Below, in pieces: positions 1-8,627 of a DNA stretch of 64,000 bases. Under the pieces are notes generated by a model. The model was given only the letters and a program-made list of their open reading frames with translations. It was not told the origin of the DNA and made no database searches. The DNA comes from Sulfurimonas hongkongensis (GTDB taxonomy: Bacteria; Campylobacterota; Campylobacteria; Campylobacterales; Sulfurimonadaceae): the NCBI RefSeq assembly GCF_000445475.1, contig NZ_AUPZ01000007.1:186001-250000 (forward strand), in the 5' to 3' direction. Every line of letters begins with the position of its first letter. Position 1 is the first letter of the stretch. Position numbers and translations under genes: made by a program.

Positions 1-828
1 CGAGAAAAAGAGTCTAGGAAATAGTGCCAATATAAGTATGATGGTAAGTAGAAGTGTCTGCATGGAGATGATTTTTATGCCTCTGTCATAAAGAACAAAA
101 CCAACAACTAGCATAACAAAGGCGCGAAGCAGAGATGCTGGAGAGTCTAAAAAATTTAGATAAAGTAAAAGCACAAAAGCTACAAAGATAAAGATATCTG
201 TCTTAGAGTTTCTATAAGGAAAGTATCTATTATGAGCAAAGTTATATATGGGTTTTACTAAAAAAAAGAGTATGGCACTAAGAACACCTAAGTGAAAACC
301 ACTGATGGCCAAGAGATGCGAGACACCAAGGTTTGAAAAAATCTTTACTAGCGAGTAATTGAGTGGAGTTGCACTAAAGAGGGCTTGATAGATATTTGCA
401 ATGTCAGGATTTTGATGCTCTGATGCAACACTAGTATTAAGTTTTTGCTTTTGTGTCTCTTCTTTGTAGATGGTTCTAACTTTTGAGTAGGCATAAAAAG
501 TAGTAAGATAGTCATAAAAAGATACCTTTTTTGGATAAATCTCAAGTGTGAGCCTCTGGTGCAAAACATCCTCAAAACTCTTTTTTGCTCCTGTATAAAA
601 AACAAGAGAGTCAGCTGTTTTAAGTTTGAGTACTTGATATGTTCTAGAATTTTTGGTCTTTTCATACTGTTTTAAAACGGTCGCATCTACGATAAAAGAG
701 TCAAAGCGAGTAAGTTTTTTATAGTTTTGATACTCTATAAGAAGAGAGTAACTAAGAACAAATAGAGCCAAAGTTAAAAAAAAGAGAGGCTCTTTATGTT
801 TAAAAAGCTCAACTCTCTCTAGTACCAT
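1..828 (-). CDS. comEC: ComEC/Rec2-family DNA uptake channel (C-terminus cut by window edge)
   Basis: Reading from an ATG at 828 gives 276 open codons running off the left edge. The protein starts with a hydrophobic segment, followed by a soluble stretch of about 130 residues and then the Competence-domain signature HLLAISGFHLGVLS near residue 185, followed by several membrane helices. In the family, ComEC forms the inner-membrane channel through which single-stranded DNA enters during transformation. Only the N-terminal part is visible, so the rest of the channel and any C-terminal metallo-beta-lactamase-like domain cannot be judged. It starts one base after the dnaB stop, so the two are almost certainly cotranscribed. 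Identification rests on the signature motif and hydropathy. Confidence 0.85.
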   Translation of the reverse strand, partial: MVLERVELFKHKEPLFFLTLALFVLSYSLLIEYQNYKKLTRFDSFIVDATVLKQYEKTKNSRTYQVLKLKTADSLVFYTGAKKSFEDVLHQRLTLEIYPKKVSFYDYLTTFYAYSKVRTIYKEETQKQKLNTSVASEHQNPDIANIYQALFSATPLNYSLVKIFSNLGVSHLLAISGFHLGVLSAILFFLVKPIYNFAHNRYFPYRNSKTDIFIFVAFVLLLYLNFLDSPASLLRAFVMLVVGFVLYDRGIKIISMQTLLLTIILILALFPRLFFS

Positions 829-829
829 C

Positions 830-2272
830 TTAGAGTGTTGGCATCTCTATATTATCACCAACATTTATATTGGCAGACTTTGTATCTATATGTTCATAAG
901 TCGTGATGATGGCTTTTGGTTGTGCATCTATAAAACGAGTGAGCTTTTTTTGAAAAACAAGCTTTACATGCCCAGTTGGACCATTTCTTTGTTTGCCGAT
1001 GATAATCTCGGCATCTTCTTCCTCTTTTTCAACGTACTGTGAAGTAAACTCTTTACCATCAGCCTTTGCGGCTTTTTCTCTCTCTTTTTCTTCTTTGTAG
1101 AGATAAACATCATCACGATAAACAAAGAGAATAATGTCAGCATCTTGCTCAATCGAACCAGACTCACGGATATCACTTAGCATCGGTCGCTTGTCATTTC
1201 TGGCTTCAAGTCCACGGTTTAGTTGTGAGAGTGCGACTATGGGCATATTTAACTCACGAGCTAGCATCTTTAGTCCACGAGAGATTTCGGAGACTTGTAG
1301 GTGTCTATCTTGATTGCCTACTCCTTGCATAATTTGAAGATAGTCAATAACAGCTATCTCAATCTCAGGATGTTGATTTTTGAGTTTTCTAAGCTTTGAG
1401 CGAAGTTGATTTATGTTGATACTGCCTTGATCATCAACAAAGAGTTTAGCCGAGTTCATTTTGTCAATGGCACTGAGCAAAGATCTGTTTTGATCATCAG
1501 TTACATCCCCAACGCGAAGCTTTTGAAGAGGAATAGAGGTCTGAATAGAGAGTAGTCTTAGCATCAACTGCTCAGCTGGCATCTCAAGCGAGAAAAAAGC
1601 TACACCTTTTGACTGTATGATAAGCGAATTTACTGTGTTTAGTATAAAAGAAGTTTTTCCCATCGCAGGTCTTGCTGCAATGATAACTAAGTCACCTTTT
1701 CCAAAACCTGTAGTCATTTTGTTAAGTTCATGAAAACCAGTATCAACGCCAACGAGTACATTGTCTCCGCGAGCTTTCATCTCGTTTATGTACTCCATGG
1801 TGTCATGTGTCATCTGTGGAGAGTCTTTAAAGTCACTTGTTTGGTTGTCTTGGGTTATATCATATAGCTTTTTCTCTACTATATCTACAACTTCAGCAGA
1901 CGGCAATTCCTCTTCTACTGTGACTCTTTTTATCTCAGTAGTAAGAGTTAATAGATGGCGTTTTAGCGATTTGTCCTTTATCTCATCTACATAGGCTTTT
2001 GTATTTGAGATAGGGTTGGCTGAAAGAATTTCAAGCATAACTTGCTCATCAAACTTTTTGATTTTAATGAGCTCTTTTTTGATAAACTCCTCATCTATAG
2101 GCTGATCTTTTTGAAGCAAGTTTAACATTGATGAGAAGATATCTTGGTGAGCAGGAAGGTAAAAATCCTCTTTTTTAAGTGCAACGCTTAGATCATCAAA
2201 CTGTTGTGGCTCAAAAACGATAGAGCTAAGTATAGAGCGTTCAAAGGCTAAGTTGTATAGGTTGTCTTGCAC
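830..2272 (-). CDS. dnaB: Replicative DNA helicase DnaB
   Basis: The 480-residue length is normal for the hexameric helicase that unwinds DNA at the replication fork and binds primase. The N-terminal helical domain (about 1-110) is followed by a RecA-like ATPase with Walker A ARPAMGKTSF at 200-209, FFSLEMPAEQL, the Walker B region IAVIDYLQIM and the motif LSQLNRGLEARNDKRP. The start is GTG at 2272, which overlaps the ispG stop codon by one base, and comEC begins directly after it, giving an ispG-dnaB-comEC operon on the minus strand. No intein or insertion is seen. Confidence 0.97.
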   Translation of the reverse strand: MQDNLYNLAFERSILSSIVFEPQQFDDLSVALKKEDFYLPAHQDIFSSMLNLLQKDQPIDEEFIKKELIKIKKFDEQVMLEILSANPISNTKAYVDEIKDKSLKRHLLTLTTEIKRVTVEEELPSAEVVDIVEKKLYDITQDNQTSDFKDSPQMTHDTMEYINEMKARGDNVLVGVDTGFHELNKMTTGFGKGDLVIIAARPAMGKTSFILNTVNSLIIQSKGVAFFSLEMPAEQLMLRLLSIQTSIPLQKLRVGDVTDDQNRSLLSAIDKMNSAKLFVDDQGSININQLRSKLRKLKNQHPEIEIAVIDYLQIMQGVGNQDRHLQVSEISRGLKMLARELNMPIVALSQLNRGLEARNDKRPMLSDIRESGSIEQDADIILFVYRDDVYLYKEEKEREKAAKADGKEFTSQYVEKEEEDAEIIIGKQRNGPTGHVKLVFQKKLTRFIDAQPKAIITTYEHIDTKSANINVGDNIEMPTL

Positions 2273-3333
2273 TACTTTGACTCCTCTGCCATCTTCTCAA
2301 CTTCACTTACAAATCTATCTACAAGTTCACACTCATTTAAGTTTGCAACAACTTCACCTTTTACCATGATAAGTCCTTTTCCTTTTCCATAAGCGATAGC
2401 TACATCTGCATGAGCGGCTTCTCCTATGGCGTTTACCACACAACCCATAACTGAGACATTTAGTGCAGCTTTTATATGTGCGGTTCTCTTTTCTATCTCA
2501 GATACTGCTGATACTAAGTCTGCTTCTATGCGTCCGCATGTTGGACATGAGATGATATTTAGTCCATCTGGCATTGCTCCGCTGTCTTTTAAGATGGCAC
2601 GAGCTACATTAATCTCTTCTTCTAGCTCGCCTGTGATGGAGACTCGCATAGTATCACCTATGCCATCAAGCAAAAGCGCACCTAGACCAATAGAGCTTTT
2701 TACAGTAGCGTGAAAGAGAGTTCCCGCCTCTGTAACTCCTAGATGAAAAGGATAGTTATTTTTTGGGCGAAGCATTCTGTAAGCTGCCACGGTTCTTTGG
2801 ACATCACTCGCTTTTAGGGAAACTTTTATATCAGAGAAGCCCAAATCTTCTAAGTATTTTATGTTGTATTGTGCTGATGCCACCATTCCCTCAGAAGTCT
2901 GTCCATACTTGTTTAAAAACTCTTTTTCTAGTGAGCCTGCATTTACGCCTATGCGAATAGGAATACCTCTAGCCTGACAAGCTTTTACAACTTCGGCAAC
3001 TCTCGCCTTTGAACCAATGTTGCCGGGATTTATACGAATGCAGTCTACAACTTCTGCGGCAATAAGTGCTAGTTTATAGTTAAAGTGAATATCTGCAACA
3101 AGAGGCAATTCAATCTGCTCTTTGATGGATTTTAGAGCTAGGGCATCTTCCATATCTGGGACTGCACAACGAACAATATCGCAACCTGCAAAATGAAGCC
3201 TTTTTATCTGCTCTACTGTGCTTGCTACATCTGAAGTTTTTGAATATGTCATAGATTGAGTAGATATTGGTGCATCTGCGCCTACTGCTACATTTCCTAC
3301 GAAAATCTGTTTAGTTTTTACTCTATTTATCAT
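2272..3333 (-). CDS. ispG: 4-hydroxy-3-methylbut-2-enyl diphosphate synthase (IspG/GcpE)
   Basis: The 353-residue protein catalyses the reductive step from MEcPP to HMBPP in the non-mevalonate isoprenoid pathway, using a [4Fe-4S] cluster. The N-terminal TIM barrel carries the typical [10 protein letters not shown] start and HFNYKLAL, and the C-terminal cluster domain carries ISCPTCGR and MGCVVN, which supply the three cysteine ligands. It is the first gene of the minus-strand ispG-dnaB-comEC group, overlapping dnaB by one base. The length is that of the ordinary bacterial enzyme without the plant-type insertion. Confidence 0.97.
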   Translation of the reverse strand: MINRVKTKQIFVGNVAVGADAPISTQSMTYSKTSDVASTVEQIKRLHFAGCDIVRCAVPDMEDALALKSIKEQIELPLVADIHFNYKLALIAAEVVDCIRINPGNIGSKARVAEVVKACQARGIPIRIGVNAGSLEKEFLNKYGQTSEGMVASAQYNIKYLEDLGFSDIKVSLKASDVQRTVAAYRMLRPKNNYPFHLGVTEAGTLFHATVKSSIGLGALLLDGIGDTMRVSITGELEEEINVARAILKDSGAMPDGLNIISCPTCGRIEADLVSAVSEIEKRTAHIKAALNVSVMGCVVNAIGEAAHADVAIAYGKGKGLIMVKGEVVANLNECELVDRFVSEVEKMAEESK

Positions 3334-3384
3334 AAAATGATTTTATCTTCTTTGGCATAAAAACAATCTAAAGAGGTGTGAGAA

Positions 3385-3412
3385 ACCTTGCATCTCCATG
3401 AAGATGCAAGGT
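3385..3412. terminator. Terminator-like hairpin between the copper receptor gene and ispG
   Basis: ACCTTGCATCT (3385-3395) pairs perfectly with AGATGCAAGGT (3402-3412) around a 6-base loop. It lies downstream of the minus-strand receptor gene and upstream of ispG. No clear U tract follows on either strand, so it may be a weak terminator or an mRNA-stabilising stem. Confidence 0.5.
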
Positions 3413-3434
3413 AGGAGAAATTAGAAAAAAGGTT

Positions 3435-5399
3435 TTAGAACTTGAAATTTAAGTTTGTATAAATATATCTTCCTGGCTCATTTAAAAGCATAGTATCTAC
3501 GCCGGCAGTAAGAAGTGTCAAGTCTGTGTATGTATTACTTTTTGCATAAGCTTTATCTAGTAAGTTATTTACTCCTAAAGTAAAGTTAAAGTTCTTGTTT
3601 ACAGCGTGTTTTATTTTTAGATTTAATACTGCCCAAGAACCTAGCTCTTGTTCGCCATTTTCTTCATCATAGTCACTCCACTTATCAGAAGCTTGTACCT
3701 CAATTTTAGCTATACTATTGCTCATATACTCATAATTAAGTGCAAGGCTTCCTCTAAGGGGTGCCATATCTGCTAAGTCTTTGTCAGTCTGCCCTGCAAG
3801 AGCATCATCTTTTTTACCCCTTTTATATGAAGCTCCCATATCTATAGTAATATCATCAGTAGCGTAGTAAGAAGCACTAAGCTCACCTCCATAAACTGTT
3901 GCATCTATGTTTTGAAAGTTGCTAGATGGTAGATCTTTTTGAAAGTAGATATAGTCTTCTAACATTGAGTAAAAGCCTTTGATTTTTAGTCTAAAAGAAC
4001 TATTGTCAATCTCATATCCTAAATCAACTTCTGTGTTTGTAGTTTGATCTAGATCTTGATTTCCGCTTCCAGCTATATAAAGCTCTCTAGCATCTGGAAC
4101 ACGGGAAGCTTGACCAACACCTAAGAATATCTTGTTCTCTTTGTTAAGATTGTATGTTGTCATCAAGTTAGCACCAAAAGAAGTATAATCATTTGATTTC
4201 ATAGTAACATCATCTGGGTCAATATCCGTAGAATCAAATCTAGCCCCAAGACTAAATCCAAAAGATCCATAATTTTTATCTAATTTTGCAAAAATAGCAC
4301 TATTTTTCGTCTCTGTATGAGTTAAGCTTACTGAGTGTGCTCCTTCAACACCAGTTGCAGTATCTGTTCCAAATTTTTCACCCTCCCAGGTTCTTTTGCT
4401 TCCATCTAGTCCAATCAAGAGTTTAAAAGAGTTTATATCAAAGTCGTTTTTGAGCTTTATACCTTGCATAGTCGTTTTAAGCTGATTTGTCATATACATC
4501 ATAGCACCATTGTTTCTGTACTTTGTATCCATGGGATGGTCAACATCTGAGTAGTAGTATTGTAAATTTACATTTTTATATATATCTGTGATATTTTTAA
4601 TATCATAAGCTACACTATATATGTTTGAATAATCATATGCAGCATCCATTTTTGAGTTTCCATAAAGAACATCATCACTTTTGTTTTTTGTAGCACTTAA
4701 GCGAAGTTCTTGATTATCTGTTACAGTTACAAATGCTTTAGCCATAATGCTTTTTTTCTTGTATGCTGGCATATCTTCATATGTTGGTTGAAACTGATTA
4801 TCAGTTGGTGCATTTTTTTCAATTTGTCCAGCTATAGTATCACCATTTCCATCTTTGTATTGGTCACTTTGTTCACTGCTCCCGCTAACTAAAACGCGGA
4901 CTATGTCATTACCACCGCTTACAGTAGCTCCAATCTTTCTGTAGTTCCAGCTGCCATAGCCAAAGTCAACTGAGCCATGAAGATCTTTTGTTGGTTTTTT
5001 TGTTTTTATCTTTATACCACCACTTAGTGTCCCAAAGTTCTCAACATCATAAGGTCCTTCTATAACTTCTACAGAGTCTATTTGACTCGTGATAATGTGT
5101 GAGATTGGTGGGTCCATTCTGTTTGGACATGCACCGAAAACTTTTGTCCCATCAACATCTACAGAGATATTATCTCTTTTTTGTCCGCGGATAAAAACAT
5201 CATTTGCGATACCGCTACGGCGGCTCATATCTATACTTGGTACACTCTCACTCAATGCCTCAGCTAAATCTGCTGAGACTTGAGCATTTTGACTAACTTC
5301 TGTGATAAGAGTTGACTCTACACTGATGGGTTCTAGTTGAACCTCGTTTGCCATAAGAGATGCTATGGTTATGAGAGATAGAGGGATAATCTTTTTCAT
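3435..5399 (-). CDS. TonB-dependent outer-membrane receptor, OprC/NosA-like copper type
   Basis: The 654-residue precursor has a signal peptide (about 1-17, ending LMA), a plug domain containing the VFIRGQ and SVEVIEGPYDVENFGTLSGG segments, and a long beta-barrel ending in aromatic NLNFKF. The plug carries FGACPNRMDPP, giving a CxxxM pair (C91, M95), and the barrel carries an HxM pair in DHPMD (H288, M290). This CxxxM-HxM combination is the copper-binding set described for Pseudomonas OprC, and NosA is the homologue linked to nitrous oxide reductase. I infer copper import across the outer membrane powered by TonB. The gene stands alone on the minus strand; its upstream region has several GTTAA repeats. 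Siderophore or cobalamin specificity is less likely given the motif. Confidence 0.85.
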   Translation of the reverse strand: MKKIIPLSLITIASLMANEVQLEPISVESTLITEVSQNAQVSADLAEALSESVPSIDMSRRSGIANDVFIRGQKRDNISVDVDGTKVFGACPNRMDPPISHIITSQIDSVEVIEGPYDVENFGTLSGGIKIKTKKPTKDLHGSVDFGYGSWNYRKIGATVSGGNDIVRVLVSGSSEQSDQYKDGNGDTIAGQIEKNAPTDNQFQPTYEDMPAYKKKSIMAKAFVTVTDNQELRLSATKNKSDDVLYGNSKMDAAYDYSNIYSVAYDIKNITDIYKNVNLQYYYSDVDHPMDTKYRNNGAMMYMTNQLKTTMQGIKLKNDFDINSFKLLIGLDGSKRTWEGEKFGTDTATGVEGAHSVSLTHTETKNSAIFAKLDKNYGSFGFSLGARFDSTDIDPDDVTMKSNDYTSFGANLMTTYNLNKENKIFLGVGQASRVPDARELYIAGSGNQDLDQTTNTEVDLGYEIDNSSFRLKIKGFYSMLEDYIYFQKDLPSSNFQNIDATVYGGELSASYYATDDITIDMGASYKRGKKDDALAGQTDKDLADMAPLRGSLALNYEYMSNSIAKIEVQASDKWSDYDEENGEQELGSWAVLNLKIKHAVNKNFNFTLGVNNLLDKAYAKSNTYTDLTLLTAGVDTMLLNEPGRYIYTNLNFKF

Positions 5400-5443
5400 A
5401 TAATTTTCCTTAAATATTAAAGTTAGTTGATAATATAAAAATA

Positions 5444-5483
5444 GTGTTAATATAGTGTTAAGTTGTTAATAATTTGTTGTTAA
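5444..5483. promoter_or_regulatory. Cluster of GTTAA-type repeats upstream of the copper receptor
   Basis: Between the receptor start (5399) and a rightward small ORF (5493), GTGTTAA occurs at 5444 and 5456, and GTTGTTAA at 5462 and 5476. The spacing is 6 to 14 bases within an AT-rich tract. It could be an operator array or simply biased sequence; no regulator is identified. Confidence 0.3.
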
Positions 5484-5492
5484 AATTTCGCC

Positions 5493-5660
5493 ATGAGTAA
5501 AATTGAAAAAGTAAAAAGAGTAGTTTTAATAGCTTTAGGATTTGCCTTGGCAACCTACCTCATTATGAGTGGGATGGCGATGCTAGAGCAAGCAGAAAAA
5601 GCCTCTTTAGCCGTTGATACCAACTCCACGAGCGAAGTTCATGGTGACGCAGTGAAGTGA
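5493..5660 (+). CDS. Small single-span membrane protein, unknown function
   Basis: An ATG at 5493 opens a 55-codon frame encoding a basic N-terminus (MSKIEKVKR), one hydrophobic segment of about 20 residues (VVLIALGFALATYLIMSGMA) and an acidic hydrophilic tail. It is divergent from the copper receptor and its last 54 bases overlap the 3' end of the convergent agmatine deiminase gene. No good Shine-Dalgarno sequence is visible. The topology (positive-inside, one helix) looks like a real membrane micro-protein, but coding is not proven and I recognise no family. Confidence 0.4.
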   Translation: MSKIEKVKRVVLIALGFALATYLIMSGMAMLEQAEKASLAVDTNSTSEVHGDAVK

Positions 5661-6605
5661 GCCGTGTTGCTTTATAAGAGCTCGGCAGTCAACTCCGACA
5701 ACCTCTCTATCTTCAAACGTGTTTCTAAAAATCTCTAACGCCTCTCTGTCTTGTTTAACCCCATAAGTAGGAACTATAACAGCCCCATTTGCAAATAAAA
5801 AATTTGCATAAGTAGCAGGAAGTCTCTCTTTGTTAAAATATACAGCCTCACTCATAGGAAGTGCTATAAGTTTAAAGTTATAAAGTTTTGCAAAATTTTT
5901 TAACTCATCTTCCATAAGTTTTAGCTCGCTAAAATGTTCATCGTTTATATCTTCACACTTTACGTACATAATGCTATCTCTGCTTATAAAACGAGCTAAT
6001 GTATCTATGTGAGAGTCCGTATCATCGCCTGCTAAGTAGCCATGATTTAGGTATAAAATCAGAGATGTGCCAAAAAACTCATTTAGTTTTTGTGTGATTT
6101 GCTCTTTACTTAGATGTGGATTGCGATTTTTGTTTAGCATACAAGCTGAGGTAGTAAGGATAGTGCCATCACCACTGCTCTCAACTGCACCACCCTCAAG
6201 AACAAAGTCTATAGTCTCAAGTTTTGTATCATAAACCTTAGAAATACTTTTACTCATAAGGTTGTCTTTTTGTGAGTCAAACTTACCACCCCAAGCATTA
6301 AATGTAAAGTCTAGAAGTTTAATCTCTTTGTTATCAACTACAGTTAGAGCCGAGCAGTCTCTAGCCCAAGTGTCGTTGGTCTCATACTCAACAAAAAAGA
6401 GTCTTGAGTGATCTATGAAATGTTTTTTAACCTCTTGTATATTGTGACAAACTATAAGAACACTTTGGTACTCTCTAATGGCGTTTATGATGTTTATAAA
6501 ACATACCTCGGCTTCTTCTAGGTAGGGTGACCAGTCGCTGTTTTTATGTGGAAATATTATTTGTGTAAAACTTTGCTCCTTAAACTCTGCTATTAGGCTT
6601 TTCAT
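5607..6605 (-). CDS. aguA: Agmatine deiminase (peptidyl-arginine-deiminase family)
   Basis: The 332-residue protein matches the agmatine deiminase family, which hydrolyses agmatine to N-carbamoylputrescine and ammonia in putrescine synthesis. Visible motifs are DTWARDCSAL, DFTFNAWGGKF, LEGGAVESSGDGTILTT, GDDTDSHIDTLARF and the C-terminal GSLHC with the catalytic cysteine (C319). The last dozen residues (MNFARGVGING) extend past the usual end and overlap the small opposing ORF. It is divergent from alr with only 16 bases between start codons, so each promoter must lie within the other's 5' region. The symbol is by family; substrate is inferred. Confidence 0.9.
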   Translation of the reverse strand: MKSLIAEFKEQSFTQIIFPHKNSDWSPYLEEAEVCFINIINAIREYQSVLIVCHNIQEVKKHFIDHSRLFFVEYETNDTWARDCSALTVVDNKEIKLLDFTFNAWGGKFDSQKDNLMSKSISKVYDTKLETIDFVLEGGAVESSGDGTILTTSACMLNKNRNPHLSKEQITQKLNEFFGTSLILYLNHGYLAGDDTDSHIDTLARFISRDSIMYVKCEDINDEHFSELKLMEDELKNFAKLYNFKLIALPMSEAVYFNKERLPATYANFLFANGAVIVPTYGVKQDREALEIFRNTFEDREVVGVDCRALIKQHGSLHCVTMNFARGVGING

Positions 6606-6609
6606 AGTG

Positions 6610-6615
6610 TATAAT
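6610..6615 (+). promoter_or_regulatory. Perfect -10 box (TATAAT) directly before alr
   Basis: TATAAT at 6610-6615 lies six bases before the alr ATG at 6622. Normal spacing from a -10 box places the transcription start at or within a base or two of the ATG, predicting a leaderless or near-leaderless alr mRNA. No Shine-Dalgarno sequence is seen upstream of that ATG, which agrees. Confidence 0.5.
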
Positions 6616-6621
6616 TCCCTT

Positions 6622-7623
6622 ATGGCTTATATAATTTTAAATAGAGATAATTTTTTTAACAATCTTGACATTATCTCAAAGCAAACCAAAAGCAAAGATA
6701 AAATAGCAATAGTTTTAAAAGATAACGCTTATGGACATGGGCTCTTTGAGATGGCAGAGATGTCAAAAGAGTATGGTATCAAAAAAGCAGTTGTGCGAAG
6801 TTGTGATGATGCAAAAAAGATAGAAGATTTTTTTGACTATATCTTAGTTCTAGGCGAAATTCCAAGCTCTGCTAGTAAAAAAGTAAGATACACCATCAAC
6901 TCCCTTGAATCCATCGGTAATTTTCCAAAAAGAACCTTGGTTGAGTTAAAAGTAGATAGTGGAATGCATAGAAATGGAGTCTTAGAGAGCGAGCTTCGTG
7001 AAGCCTTCGTTAGAATAAAAAAAGCTGGACTTATCTTAGAAGGTGTCTTTACCCATCACAGAGCTGCCGATGAGTTAACAAGTGAGTGGTTTTGGCAAAA
7101 TGAGAACTTTAAAAGAGTAAAAGAAGAAGCAAAAGCCTTAGCAGATGAGTTTGGGCTAAGTGAACTTAGATTTCATTCTGCAAACTCAGCATCTCTTTTT
7201 AGATGTGAGAATTTTGATGAGGATATGGCAAGAGTTGGCATCGCATCTTATGGCTGTTTAGAAGGAAATGACGAGTTAAAACCAGTACTAAGTCTATATG
7301 CCAAAAAAATCTCAACAAGAGAGCTTAAAAAATCCCAAAGAGTAGGTTATGGTGGAAAATTTATAGCAGAGAAAGATAGTATAGTCTCAAACTATGACTT
7401 TGGTTATGGTGATGGTTTTTTAAGATGTGCATCTAACAGATATATAGCTCCAAACGGCGAGAGACAAGTTGGAACTATCTCTATGGATAACAGCTCATTT
7501 ATAGCACAAGCAGGTGAGATTTTAATCTTTAAAGATGCTAGAGTTGTTGCAAAACAGGCTGATACTATTAGCTATGAAGTACTTACATCTCTAAAGAGCT
7601 ATATAAAAAGAGAGATAGTTTAG
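6622..7623 (+). CDS. alr: Alanine racemase
   Basis: The protein is 333 residues from the ATG at 6622, slightly shorter than the usual 360 or so. It is the PLP enzyme interconverting L- and D-alanine for peptidoglycan. The N-terminal barrel carries the PLP lysine in VLKDNAYGHG (K33), with MARVGIASYGCL and the C-terminal-domain motifs QRVGYGG and FGYGDGF. I chose 6622 over a possible in-frame GTG at 6607 because the family protein begins at MAYI. The gene diverges from agmatine deiminase and is followed by hairpin-forming sequence. Confidence 0.93.
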   Translation: MAYIILNRDNFFNNLDIISKQTKSKDKIAIVLKDNAYGHGLFEMAEMSKEYGIKKAVVRSCDDAKKIEDFFDYILVLGEIPSSASKKVRYTINSLESIGNFPKRTLVELKVDSGMHRNGVLESELREAFVRIKKAGLILEGVFTHHRAADELTSEWFWQNENFKRVKEEAKALADEFGLSELRFHSANSASLFRCENFDEDMARVGIASYGCLEGNDELKPVLSLYAKKISTRELKKSQRVGYGGKFIAEKDSIVSNYDFGYGDGFLRCASNRYIAPNGERQVGTISMDNSSFIAQAGEILIFKDARVVAKQADTISYEVLTSLKSYIKREIV

Positions 7624-7633
7624 GTAAATCTTC

Positions 7634-7676
7634 ACTAGAGCTACTTCGCTCTAGTTCCAATGCTCCACGTGGGAGC
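7634..7676. other. Two tandem hairpins after alr
   Basis: ACTAGAGC (7634-7641) pairs with GCTCTAGT (7648-7655) around a 6-base loop; GCTCC (7662-7666) then pairs with GGAGC (7672-7676). They sit between the converging alr and NlpC/P60 genes. No U tract follows, so this may be a factor-dependent termination zone or a dispersed intergenic repeat. Confidence 0.4.
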
Positions 7677-7708
7677 CAGAGAAAGTTCGAGGTTCCGAGC
7701 GGCGATTT

Positions 7709-8230
7709 TTAGGGTAAAATCCTTCTTGTTTGCCAATATTTGTCCCTCCAGTAAGGATTGTTTAGGCTTGAGATGCTAACTCCTCTTTTGGTTGAAGTGT
7801 GGATAAATTTATCTTTTTCTATAATAATTCCAGCGTGTCTATCTTTAAATCCAGTCTTAAAAAATACCAAATCCCCCTCCCTTACAGAAGCTCTACCTAC
7901 AAGATAACCTTTTTTGGCTTGATCTTTTGTAGTTCGTGGCAAGTCAATGTTAAAGGCACCTTTGTATATGTTTTGTACAAGTGAGGAGCAATCAAGTCCA
8001 CTACTATCAAAACCTCCATACTCATAAGGAGTTCTATACCACTTCTTATACTCTTCATATAGAGCTGTGGTTATCCAGTTTTTTTGGCTTGGTTTATACT
8101 CTGGGATTACTTTTTTTACGATTGTTAAATTTAGAGATTTTGAGGTTTTTGGGGCTTTATAGAGTTGTTTCGCAGAGCACCCGCTAAGTAGGAAAATAGA
8201 TAAAACTACAAAGAGTAGACACTTTGCCAT
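7709..8230 (-). CDS. NlpC/P60-family lipoprotein, predicted cell-wall endopeptidase
   Basis: This is a 173-residue lipoprotein with a signal peptide and lipobox LSGC (lipidated C18). Its catalytic domain has the NlpC/P60 signature GLDCSSLVQ with nucleophile C81, RHAGIII with H132, and a third polar residue H144. Family members cleave D-gamma-glutamyl-meso-DAP or related peptide bonds during peptidoglycan remodelling, so I infer a periplasmic, membrane-anchored murein hydrolase. It is the last of a closely packed minus-strand group (rsmG, a CXXC membrane protein, a hypothetical protein, then this gene), separated from its upstream neighbour by four bases. Confidence 0.88.
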   Translation of the reverse strand: MAKCLLFVVLSIFLLSGCSAKQLYKAPKTSKSLNLTIVKKVIPEYKPSQKNWITTALYEEYKKWYRTPYEYGGFDSSGLDCSSLVQNIYKGAFNIDLPRTTKDQAKKGYLVGRASVREGDLVFFKTGFKDRHAGIIIEKDKFIHTSTKRGVSISSLNNPYWRDKYWQTRRILP

Positions 8231-8234
8231 AGCA

Positions 8235-8627
8235 TTAGGAGTTTGTTTTGATGATGGCAGTTGAAAATATTACTCCATCTACGCCTAAAATTGCCAACTC
8301 TTCAATCTCATCTTCATCCTCTATGTGAACAAGAATTTTTGCATCAAAGAGATAATTGTTTGCAATACGCATAGCAGTAGATGCTAGCTCTTTTTGTACT
8401 AAAATAAAAGAGGCTCCAAGTGAAGAAGCATAGATAAGCTCTCTTATATCCTCTACGCCGACTGCTAGGCTTATCTCGTTTGCTCTGCAATACTTTATAA
8501 TGTCTAAGTTATCTTCACTAAAGTCTAGGTAGATAGTAGAGTTTGATGGAGTGTTGTCGATGGCATCTATATTTTGTGTATGATAAAAGTTCACACTATC
8601 AATAAATCTATGACCAAATATAAACAT
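8235..8627 (-). CDS. Conserved-looking hypothetical protein, barrel-like
   Basis: Taking the ATG at 8627, which overlaps the upstream stop (TAATG) and has GAGG six bases upstream, gives 130 residues. An upstream ATG at 8645 would add six residues but overlap the neighbour by 19 bases. Alternating hydrophobic strands and helices (SNSTIYLDFS, ISLAVGVEDI, ASFILVQKE, AKILVHIED, GVDGVIFS) resemble part of a TIM barrel, but the length is too short for a full one and no catalytic motif is evident. Function is unknown. Confidence 0.75.
   Translation of the reverse strand: MFIFGHRFIDSVNFYHTQNIDAIDNTPSNSTIYLDFSEDNLDIIKYCRANEISLAVGVEDIRELIYASSLGASFILVQKELASTAMRIANNYLFDAKILVHIEDEDEIEELAILGVDGVIFSTAIIKTNS

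Noticed and set aside
348..665. A 105-codon minus-strand frame near the left edge
   Set aside because: It lies in another frame inside the comEC coding sequence, which has the real motifs.
6607..6621. GTG at 6607 as the alr start
   Set aside because: It lies inside the -10 region and adds residues not typical of the family. ATG at 6622 fits better.
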